Positions 55,635 to 62,400 of a stretch of 64,000 nt of DNA are shown here, piece after piece. The first letter of the stretch is position 1, and every line of letters starts with the position of its first letter. A program made the position numbers and the translations under genes. The notes under the pieces were generated by a model that was not told the DNA's origin, did not search any database, and worked only from the letters and a program-made list of their open reading frames with translations. The stretch is from Cellulomonas taurus (GTDB lineage: Bacteria > Actinomycetota > Actinomycetes > Actinomycetales > Cellulomonadaceae): assembly GCF_012931845.1 (NCBI RefSeq), contig NZ_CP051884.1, positions 372,001 through 436,000 on the forward strand, read 5' to 3'.

Positions 55635-56606
55635 ATGAGCGCACCCGCCGTCGACTGGGACCTGGCAGCCCGGCTCGCCCCGACGCTGGTCCGCCCCGGG
55701 CCGCCGTCGACCCTGGTCGAGCGGGCGCTCCTGGTGGAGTCGCTGCGCTCCGCCGCCGCGACCGCCCTGCCGCATGCCGCCCGGGTGACCGGGTTGGAGC
55801 CGCCCGAGGCCCCGCAGACCCTGGTGGTGGACCGGGGCACCTGGGCGCGGGCGAACGTCCGGGCGCTGCACCGGGTCACCCGCGCCGAGCGGAGTCGCCG
55901 GGGCGCGGGCACCGGGATCGAACTCGCCGGAGCGCTGGCCCTGTTGTCCGGGTCGGTGCTGGGCCAGGTCGAGCCGTGGGGCGCCGACCGGCCCCGGTTG
56001 CTGCTGGTCGCGCCGAACGTGCTGGCGACCGAACGCGGGCTGGACGTCCCCCCGGACGACTTCCGGCTCTGGGTGGCCCTGCACGAGCAGGCCCACGTGC
56101 TGCAGTTCGCCGCCGCCCCGTGGCTGGCCGGTCACCTGGCGGACCGGGTCGCGGCGCTGTGGGCGCAGCAGCCGCGGGTGAGTCCCGCCGCCCTGGCGCG
56201 CGCCGCCCGGGCCCGCAGCCTGTCGCCGCTGGATCTGCTGCACCCGGAGCAGCGCGCCGAGGTGGACCGGATCGGTGCGGTGATGTCCCTGCTGGAAGGG
56301 CATGCCGACGTGGCGATGGACGCGGTGGGCACCGCGGTGATCCCGAGTGTGCGGTTGTTGCGCCGCCGGTTCGGCCGCCGTCGTGCGGCCGGGGCCCGGG
56401 CGACCGGCCTGCGCCGGGTGGTCCGCACCGTCCTCGGGGTCGACGTGAAGATGGCCCAGTACGCGCAGGGCGCGGCCTTCGTGCGCACCGTGCGGCGCCG
56501 GGTCGGTCGGGACGGGCTGAACGCGATCTGGTCGGCACCCGACCAGCTGCCCAGCCCGGCGGAGATCGCCGACCCGGCGGCCTGGGTGCGACGGGTGCAC
56601 GGCTGA
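55635..56606 (+). CDS. Zincin-like metallopeptidase of unknown substrate
   Basis: The 323-residue protein belongs to a conserved actinobacterial zincin family (TIGR03624-like, once linked to F420 biosynthesis by co-occurrence). The zinc motif H150-E-Q-A-H154 lies in LWVALHEQAHVLQF, and LEGHADVAMDAVG supplies the third ligand region. It is always seen close to dacB, tilS and hpt. No signal peptide is evident, so it acts in the cytoplasm. Its TGA is one base from the tilS ATG. Confidence 0.85.
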   Translation: MSAPAVDWDLAARLAPTLVRPGPPSTLVERALLVESLRSAAATALPHAARVTGLEPPEAPQTLVVDRGTWARANVRALHRVTRAERSRRGAGTGIELAGALALLSGSVLGQVEPWGADRPRLLLVAPNVLATERGLDVPPDDFRLWVALHEQAHVLQFAAAPWLAGHLADRVAALWAQQPRVSPAALARAARARSLSPLDLLHPEQRAEVDRIGAVMSLLEGHADVAMDAVGTAVIPSVRLLRRRFGRRRAAGARATGLRRVVRTVLGVDVKMAQYAQGAAFVRTVRRRVGRDGLNAIWSAPDQLPSPAEIADPAAWVRRVHG

Positions 56607-56607
56607 G

Positions 56608-57747
56608 ATGCCAGGTCCGCATCCGGCGGTGGCCCGTACCCGCAGAGCGGTGGCGGACGCCTGCGCCGATCTGCCGGACGGGGCGCTGGTGCTGGTCGCC
56701 TGCTCCGGGGGCACCGACTCCCTCGCGCTCGCGGCGGCCACCGCGTTCGCCGTTCGGGACCACGGACCGTCCACCCTGCGCGCCGGGGCGGTGGTGATCG
56801 ACCACGGGATGCAGCCCGACAGCGCGGTGGTGGCCGAGCGGGCTGCGGAGCAGTGCCGGGCGCTCGGGCTGGACCCGGTGCGGGTGCGCCGGGTGCTGGT
56901 CGCGGGGGCCGGTGGGCCGGAGGCGGCTGCCCGGCAGGCCCGGTACGCGGCGCTCGCGGCGGCGGCGGAGGAACTCGGCGCGGCCACGGTGCTGCTGGGT
57001 CACACCCGGGACGACCAGGCGGAGGGGGTGCTGCTCGGCCTGGCCCGTGGATCGGGCGCGCGGTCACTGTCCGGCATGGCGGTGATCCGGGACCGGTGGC
57101 GACGGCCGCTGCTCGACCTGCCGCGCACCGACACCGCCGCTGCCTGCGACGCCCAGGGCCTCGACCCCTGGCACGACCCGACGAACACCCCGGCCGTCGA
57201 CGACCACGACGCCCCGCTGCGCTCGCGGGTGCGGCACCGGGTGCTGCCGGTGCTCGAGGCAGAACTCGGACCGGGGGTGTCGGCCGCACTCGCCAGGACG
57301 GCGGCCTCGCTGCGCGAGGACGCCGACGCGCTGGACGCCTGGGCGGAGTCGGTGGCCGGAGCGGCGGTGTCCGCGGGCGCGCGCCCGGTGACGGCACCGG
57401 CTGACCAGGGACCGGGGACGAACCCCACCAGCCCCGCCGAGGTGCCCCGCGTCCCGACCGAGCTGCTGGTCGAGATCGCCCCTCTGCTCCCGGTGCCCCC
57501 CGCCGTCCGCCGCCGGGTGCTACGCCTGGCGGCACTGCGCGCCGGGGTCCCCGCCGCGGCGCTCACCCGCACCCACCTGCTCGCGGTGGAGGCGTTGCTC
57601 ACCGACTGGCACGGGCAGGGGCCGATCCCGTTGCCCGGGCGTGTGGTCGTCTCCCGCGGGTGTGGCAGGCTTGCTCTGCGCGCGGGTGCGACCCACACCG
57701 CCGCCGAACACGACGTCCAGCACCAGCAAGGAGAGCCGCAGCGGTGA
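56608..57747 (+). CDS. tilS: tRNA(Ile)-lysidine synthase
   Basis: TilS modifies C34 of tRNA-Ile(CAU) to lysidine so that it reads AUA and not AUG. The PP-loop SGGTDS is at residues 33-38, with [20 protein letters not shown] further on. At 379 residues the C-terminal domain is short and divergent, as in other actinobacteria. ATG 56608 follows the zincin stop; its own stop overlaps the hpt GTG. Confidence 0.92.
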   Translation: MPGPHPAVARTRRAVADACADLPDGALVLVACSGGTDSLALAAATAFAVRDHGPSTLRAGAVVIDHGMQPDSAVVAERAAEQCRALGLDPVRVRRVLVAGAGGPEAAARQARYAALAAAAEELGAATVLLGHTRDDQAEGVLLGLARGSGARSLSGMAVIRDRWRRPLLDLPRTDTAAACDAQGLDPWHDPTNTPAVDDHDAPLRSRVRHRVLPVLEAELGPGVSAALARTAASLREDADALDAWAESVAGAAVSAGARPVTAPADQGPGTNPTSPAEVPRVPTELLVEIAPLLPVPPAVRRRVLRLAALRAGVPAAALTRTHLLAVEALLTDWHGQGPIPLPGRVVVSRGCGRLALRAGATHTAAEHDVQHQQGEPQR

Positions 57748-58298
57748 ACGTGGAGGACATGGGCGAGGACCTGGAGCGCGTGCTCCTGACCGAGGAGCAG
57801 CTCGGCACCCGCCTGGACGAGATCGCCGCCGAGATCGACGCGGACTACGCCGGGCAGGACGTGCTCCTGGTGGGCGTGCTCAAGGGCGCCGTGATGGTGA
57901 TGGCCGACCTGGCCCGCCGGATCAGCACCCCGGTGTCGATGGACTGGATGGCGGTGTCCTCCTACGGCTCCGGCACCAAGTCATCCGGTGTGGTGCGGAT
58001 CCTCAAGGACCTGGACGCCGACCTCACCGGCCGGCACGTGCTGATCGTCGAGGACATCATCGACTCCGGGCTCACCCTGTCCTGGCTGCTGGCGAACCTG
58101 CGCAGCCGCGGCCCGGCGAGCGTCGAGATCGCGACCATGCTCCGCAAGCCGGACGCCGCGAAGGTCGAGGTCGACGTGCGCTACGTGGGCTTCGACATCC
58201 CGAACGAGTTCGTGGTCGGCTACGGACTCGACTACGCGGAGAAGTACCGGAACCTGCCGTTCGTCGGCACGCTGGCACCGCACGTCTACTCGCACTGA
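57744..58298 (+). CDS. hpt: Hypoxanthine phosphoribosyltransferase
   Basis: The enzyme salvages hypoxanthine/guanine using PRPP. The PRPP-binding loop VEDIIDSG lies at residues 102-109, and [18 protein letters not shown] and [16 protein letters not shown] are family features. GTG 57744 ([13 protein letters not shown]) follows AAGGAGAG and overlaps the tilS stop, giving 184 residues. In most actinobacteria ftsH follows soon; here about 4.1 kb intervenes. Confidence 0.95.
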   Translation: MNVEDMGEDLERVLLTEEQLGTRLDEIAAEIDADYAGQDVLLVGVLKGAVMVMADLARRISTPVSMDWMAVSSYGSGTKSSGVVRILKDLDADLTGRHVLIVEDIIDSGLTLSWLLANLRSRGPASVEIATMLRKPDAAKVEVDVRYVGFDIPNEFVVGYGLDYAEKYRNLPFVGTLAPHVYSH

Positions 58299-58326
58299 GC
58301 GCCACCGCTCAACTGGGCACGATTCC

Positions 58327-58344
58327 CACCCGCCCGCGCGGGTG
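58327..58344 (+). terminator. Hairpin after hpt
   Basis: CACCCGC (58327-58333) pairs with GCGGGTG (58338-58344) around CCGC, 28 bases after the hpt stop, and separates hpt from the following cassette. No T-tract is present. The gap 58299-58464 holds nothing else clear. Confidence 0.4.
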
Positions 58345-58464
58345 TGGCCACTCAATCGCGGCCCGATCACCACTCAATCCCTGCTGAAGTCGTTGCGCCC
58401 CTGACTCGGCGCTGCGAGCTTCGTGCTGTCCCGGCCTGACCGGGGGCGAGCAGGGGAGCAGGGC

Positions 58465-58752
58465 GTGACTGAGCTGGCCATCAGCGCGGACGATGCCGAG
58501 GATGCGTGCGCGCAGCTGACGCGCATCGGGGATGCGGTGGGTCTGGACCTGCGGGCGTTCAGTCCCGATCCGGGGGCACCTGGTCCGCGGGATGCGGTCG
58601 AACAGTGGCTGGGCTGGGTCGCGATGCGTGCGGGCATGCTGGCGGGTCGGGTGCAGGGTTCGGGGCGCGCGGCCGCGGATGCTGCCGGTCTGCTGACGGA
58701 CACCGACCAGCATCTCGGGCGTGCCACGGCCGGGATGCAGGTGGCGGTGTGA
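58465..58752 (+). CDS. Small helical protein, possible type VII secretion partner
   Basis: The 95-residue protein is mostly alpha-helical: an N-terminal helix ADDAEDACAQLTRIGDAVG, a Pro/Gly break (SPDPGAPGPRD), then AVEQWLGWVAMRAGMLAGRVQGSGRAAADAAGLLTDTDQHLGRA. Size and helix-turn-helix layout match WXG100/EspC-like secreted partners, but no exact WXG motif is present. GTG 58465 has CAGGGGAG upstream. Its stop overlaps the start of the WXG-hydrolase gene (GTGA), so the two are co-translated and may bind each other, like the helper proteins of LXG toxins. Function is inferred from neighbours. Confidence 0.6.
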   Translation: MTELAISADDAEDACAQLTRIGDAVGLDLRAFSPDPGAPGPRDAVEQWLGWVAMRAGMLAGRVQGSGRAAADAAGLLTDTDQHLGRATAGMQVAV

Positions 58753-60728
58753 CGGACTGGGACGAGCAGCACCCGGGCCGGGGCGACACCGCCGGGATGG
58801 ACGCGTTGATCGCGCGGGTGCTGGAGCACGTGCACACCCTGGATCAGAGTGCCGACGAGCTGCGTGCTGTCACCGAACGGCTGACATCGACCTGGCGCGG
58901 TGCCGGTGCGGACGCGTGGGCGGTGGAGAACACCGGCGCGGAGGGTGAGCTGCGTGCGTTCCGTCAGCAGCTGTACGACGGGTTGGACGTGGCCAACCAG
59001 TACAACGAGGCAGTGCGCCTGATCGCCGCCCGGACGGTCACCATCGAGGGTGATCTGGACCAGGCGCGGTACGCCGAGTCGGTAGCGCAGGCGGCGTTGG
59101 ACGAGCTGCGGTCGCTGGACGACCCGGACTCGTGGGAGGTGTCGCGGGCGCGCTCGCGGGTGGACCTGGCGCAGGAAGATGCCCTGTACGCCACTCGCCA
59201 GCTGGCGCAGTTGGTCTTCGAACGTCAGCAGGCGGATACCTACCTGACCTCGTCGTTGGGAGCGGGGCTGCCCACCGGGTGGGGTGGTGGCGGCGGATTC
59301 GGTGCGCTGACCGCGGCCCTTCCGGCCGTGGCTTTCAGTCGTGGTCCGGAGGGACTGGCGGTCTGGATCGCCGGGCTGCCGGACGGGGCTGAGGGTGATG
59401 CCGCGCTGCGGTGGTTGGTCGAGAACCTCTCGGATGCGCAGTTCGAGGCGTTGCTGGCTGCGCGCCCGGAGGTCGCGAGCCGGTTGATGGGCGGCCCGGA
59501 TGGGGCTTTCGCCGAGCGGTTCCCTGCTCTGGCGACCGCGTTGGACGTCGAAGGCCCGGATGCCAGGATCGCGGCGGTGATCGACGCGTGCGCGGGGTTG
59601 AGCGCGCACGATCTGGTGGTCATCGCCCGGTGTTACCCCGGGGTGGTCGGGAACCTCGACGGGGTGCCGCTGACCACGCGGATCGCTGCCAACCGGGTCG
59701 CGATCAGCGCGGACCTCGCCGCATCCCGGGCGGGGCTGGCGGCGATGGAGGACCTGCTCGCCGAGGAGCCGGGTGAACCGGCACCCATGCAGCTCACCCT
59801 GCTGGCCGGCTTCCGCACCTCGGTCGCCCGCTGCGAGGACCTGCTGTACGGCGAGGTGGCTGTGGTCGGGGACGGCGGTGGGTTCACCACCGGTCGTCAT
59901 CAGGTGGTGGTCTTCGACGCCGCTGCGGGCAGGTTCGGTGAGCTGGTCGGCGACCCCACCGCCCCGAACATCGCGGTCCTGCTCGGGGGAACCGGGACGG
60001 GAGTGTCGAACATGAGTGGGCAGTACGACCGGGCGCTGGACCTGGTGGCGGGCGTCCCGGAACACAGCCTGGCGATCATCACCTACCTGGGCGGGTCCAT
60101 GCCGCCGACCCTGGATATGGCGACCCGGTCGCGATACGCGATGGACATCGCCCCGCACCTGGCGTCCTTCGCCAACGGGGTCAAGGCGGTCACCGGGGCC
60201 ACGATCACCGTGGCCGGGCACTCCTACGGCGGATCGGTGGTCGGCCGCGCCGAGGTCGAGGGCATGGTCGTCGACCGCATCCTGCACATCGAGTCCGCGG
60301 GTTCCGGCCCAGGTGTGGACAGCGTGCAGGACTATGCGGCACCCGAGACTCCACGGTATTCGATGACCGCTCCGGGCGACCCGATCGGGATGATCCAAGG
60401 GCTGTCGGCGGGCGGCACCGACATCGGACACGGCATGGACCCGGACATCCTCGACGGCGTGGTGCGGTTGGAGACCGGGCGCGTGAACGCGCGTGATCCG
60501 CACAGTCCAGTGCTGTCGGGGAGTGACGCCCACAGCGGGGTATTCGGCGATGACACCAAGCGGAACGTCAAGCCGGACGCGTGGGACAACATCTTGGCAG
60601 TCATGACCGGGGGAGAGGTGACGGTATGGACGGCACCGACGGTCGAGTCGACCGTGCCATGGGATGTCGAGGTCACGTATCCGATGTCCGATCCCACCTT
60701 TGTGCCACCGACGCAGGTAGTGCGGTGA
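58749..60728 (+). CDS. WXG100-like/alpha-beta hydrolase fusion, candidate type VII-secreted effector
   Basis: The 659-residue protein starts with a helical region (residues 15-170) that has W49-R-G51 in TSTWRGAGADAW between two helices, like WXG100 proteins. A glycine-rich hinge (177-184) and a middle helical domain (195-360) follow. Residues 375-600 form an alpha/beta hydrolase of the DUF1023/Abhydrolase_8 type: nucleophile S492 in VAGHSYGGSVVG, D544 in APGDPIGM, H595 in SDAHSGVFG. No Sec signal peptide is seen, so export would need a type VII system, which is not encoded in this window. Frame and GTG overlap the preceding gene; the stop overlaps the first lipoprotein start. The substrate (a lipid or ester) is inferred. 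Confidence 0.7.
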   Translation: MTDWDEQHPGRGDTAGMDALIARVLEHVHTLDQSADELRAVTERLTSTWRGAGADAWAVENTGAEGELRAFRQQLYDGLDVANQYNEAVRLIAARTVTIEGDLDQARYAESVAQAALDELRSLDDPDSWEVSRARSRVDLAQEDALYATRQLAQLVFERQQADTYLTSSLGAGLPTGWGGGGGFGALTAALPAVAFSRGPEGLAVWIAGLPDGAEGDAALRWLVENLSDAQFEALLAARPEVASRLMGGPDGAFAERFPALATALDVEGPDARIAAVIDACAGLSAHDLVVIARCYPGVVGNLDGVPLTTRIAANRVAISADLAASRAGLAAMEDLLAEEPGEPAPMQLTLLAGFRTSVARCEDLLYGEVAVVGDGGGFTTGRHQVVVFDAAAGRFGELVGDPTAPNIAVLLGGTGTGVSNMSGQYDRALDLVAGVPEHSLAIITYLGGSMPPTLDMATRSRYAMDIAPHLASFANGVKAVTGATITVAGHSYGGSVVGRAEVEGMVVDRILHIESAGSGPGVDSVQDYAAPETPRYSMTAPGDPIGMIQGLSAGGTDIGHGMDPDILDGVVRLETGRVNARDPHSPVLSGSDAHSGVFGDDTKRNVKPDAWDNILAVMTGGEVTVWTAPTVESTVPWDVEVTYPMSDPTFVPPTQVVR

Positions 60729-61372
60729 GGCGGGGAGCGGCCGTCGCCGCAGTGCTGCTGGTGCTGTCGTTGGTGTCGGGGTGCGGTGCGGGGTATCCGA
60801 CCGAGACCCAGGAGGTGCGGTACAGCGACGCGCAGATTTCCTACCGGCTGACGACCGAGATGTCGGACGCGATCTTGTCCCACGCGCGGGAGGTGTTCCC
60901 GGAGCTGACGTTCGACCTCAATTACGACGCCAGTAGGGACGACACCTGGCGAGATTGCAGCGAGGTCCCAGGCAACGCGCACCCGACGCATGTGGCGTGG
61001 AACTCCGATCGCAACGTCACTATAGAGCCGCGCCAGACGACGGGTGAACTAGTGATGCCCATCATGCAGATCTTCATCGAAGACGGGTGGGAGGTGAATG
61101 AGACAGAATTGGGTCGCAGTATGGGATTCTACGGTTTCAGCAAAGACGGCTTCGATGTCGGGTTCCAGACCGCAACCGAGGGGTCGATCGAGGCGGGAAT
61201 GGTCGCTCGCCTGTACTTCGGTACCGGGTCGCCGTGTCTGGAAGCCCCCGACGACCTCGCGGACTTCGACCCTGACAACCCGGACGCGTACTTCGGCCCG
61301 GGCTCGGCACCCACAGTCGGCCCGTTCACCCCGCCGCCGACACTGCCTCCGGTGTGGCAGCGGTCGCCGTGA
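60725..61372 (+). CDS. Lipoprotein, first of a tandem pair (candidate immunity protein)
   Basis: The 215-residue protein has a lipoprotein signal (MRRGAAVAAVLLVLSLVSGC; lipobox VSGC, C20). The mature part has no recognised domain; C78 and C171 are conserved in both copies and could form a disulfide. The end is proline-rich (GPFTPPPTLPPVW). GTG 60725 overlaps the hydrolase stop. Anchored at the outer membrane face, it is placed where it could block a secreted lipase or esterase. The next gene encodes an almost identical protein. Confidence 0.7.
   Translation: MRRGAAVAAVLLVLSLVSGCGAGYPTETQEVRYSDAQISYRLTTEMSDAILSHAREVFPELTFDLNYDASRDDTWRDCSEVPGNAHPTHVAWNSDRNVTIEPRQTTGELVMPIMQIFIEDGWEVNETELGRSMGFYGFSKDGFDVGFQTATEGSIEAGMVARLYFGTGSPCLEAPDDLADFDPDNPDAYFGPGSAPTVGPFTPPPTLPPVWQRSP
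61223..61361 (+). repeat. 139-bp perfect repeat, copy 1 (3' end of first lipoprotein gene)
   Basis: Identical to 61972-62110, at an offset of 749 bp. The repeat covers the last third of each lipoprotein gene, while the central thirds differ strongly, which suggests gene conversion or a very recent duplication of this segment. Confidence 0.85.
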
Positions 61373-61473
61373 GGCCGGGCCGTGGGGCGCAGCCTGCTGG
61401 TCCGGGTGTCCGTCGTGGCCTGTCCGGGACGAGGAAGCGATCCGTTGCGGGTGCTGCGTGCGGTACCACCGGC

Positions 61474-62121
61474 ATGATGCGGGCGGTGCCGGTGGCGGCG
61501 ATGCTGCTGGTGGCCTGGCTGGTGTCGGGATGTGGCACCGGGTATCCCACCGAGACCCAGGAGGTGCGGTACAGCGACGCGCAGATCTCCTACCAGCTGA
61601 CCACCGAGATGTCGGACGCGATTTTGTCCCACGCGCGCGAGGTGTTCCCGGAGCTGACGTTCGACTTGAACTATGACGCCAGCAGGGATGACGCCTGGGG
61701 TGATTGCAGCGAGGTCCCGGGTAACGCGAATCCGACGCATGTGGTGTGGAACTCCAATCGCAATGTCACGATCGAGCCGCGTCAGCCAACGGTCGAGTTG
61801 GTGACGCCGATTATGCAGGCGTTCATCGATGATGGCTGGGAGGTCAGCGGAGGCGATCTGGGTCGCGGCATGGGTTTCTATAGATTTAGCAAGGATGGTT
61901 TCGGTATTGGGTTCTGGACGGCGGACGAGGGGTGGATCGAAGAGGGCTACGTCGCCCGCCTATACTTCGGCACCGGGTCGCCGTGTCTGGAAGCCCCCGA
62001 CGACCTCGCGGACTTCGACCCTGACAACCCGGACGCGTACTTCGGCCCGGGCTCGGCACCCACAGTCGGCCCGTTCACCCCGCCGCCGACACTGCCTCCG
62101 GTGTGGCAGCAGTCGCCGTGA
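61474..62121 (+). CDS. Lipoprotein, second of the tandem pair (candidate immunity protein)
   Basis: Also 215 residues with signal MMRAVPVAAMLLVAWLVSGC (C20). By eye about 26 substitutions separate the mature parts, of which 23 fall between residues 74 and 159; residues 21-73 and 160-215 are almost invariant. The central part uses rare AT-rich codons (TATAGATTTAGC near 61879) unlike the flanks. ATG 61474 is chosen (61477 is also ATG) because it aligns with copy 1; an earlier GTG at 61369 overlaps the previous stop but lacks a signal sequence. Variation confined to the middle fits a changing binding surface. Confidence 0.7.
   Translation: MMRAVPVAAMLLVAWLVSGCGTGYPTETQEVRYSDAQISYQLTTEMSDAILSHAREVFPELTFDLNYDASRDDAWGDCSEVPGNANPTHVVWNSNRNVTIEPRQPTVELVTPIMQAFIDDGWEVSGGDLGRGMGFYRFSKDGFGIGFWTADEGWIEEGYVARLYFGTGSPCLEAPDDLADFDPDNPDAYFGPGSAPTVGPFTPPPTLPPVWQQSP
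61972..62110 (+). repeat. 139-bp perfect repeat, copy 2 (3' end of second lipoprotein gene)
   Basis: Partner of 61223-61361. Weaker similarity continues for about 30 bases past each stop codon (GTGAGG...CCGGGC...GCACAGCC or GCGCAGCC). Confidence 0.85.
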
Positions 62122-62279
62122 GGGCCGGGCGTGACGCACAGCCCGGTCGGGTCATTGTCGCGGCGGGTGCCAGGTCCGCAGTGGGTACCGCGGGTGCGAG
62201 CGCACGGCGGTGCCCACCCGAGGAGCCGCACCCCTCCGGTGCGGTGGCCGCGCACCCGCTGTGGCAGCGGTGCTCCTGA
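62118..62279 (+). pseudogene. Possible remnant of a third lipoprotein gene
   Basis: A 53-codon frame begins with GTG 62118, overlapping the second lipoprotein stop, and ends AAHPLWQRCS. This tail recalls LPPVWQRSP at the end of the lipoproteins. There is no signal peptide or conserved core. It may be decay of a third copy or chance; the rest of 62280-62400 holds no gene. Confidence 0.25.
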
Positions 62280-62337
62280 CCAGCAAGCCCTGGGCGAACA
62301 TCGGGTGATCGGACTCCTGCTGTCCAGATCCACCGTG

Positions 62338-62343
62338 TAGCTT
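62338..62343 (+). promoter_or_regulatory. Possible -10 element of ftsH
   Basis: TAGCTT about 57 bases before the ftsH ATG. A short stem CGAGGG/CCCTCG (about 62373-62392) covers the purine-rich GGAGGGACGAGGG segment, which is farther than usual from the ATG, so translation initiation may be controlled by this fold. Confidence 0.3.
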
Positions 62344-62400
62344 CAAGGCCTCCACCCCTGCAACCGGAGGGACGAGGGGGCGCACGCCCTCGCTGACCAC

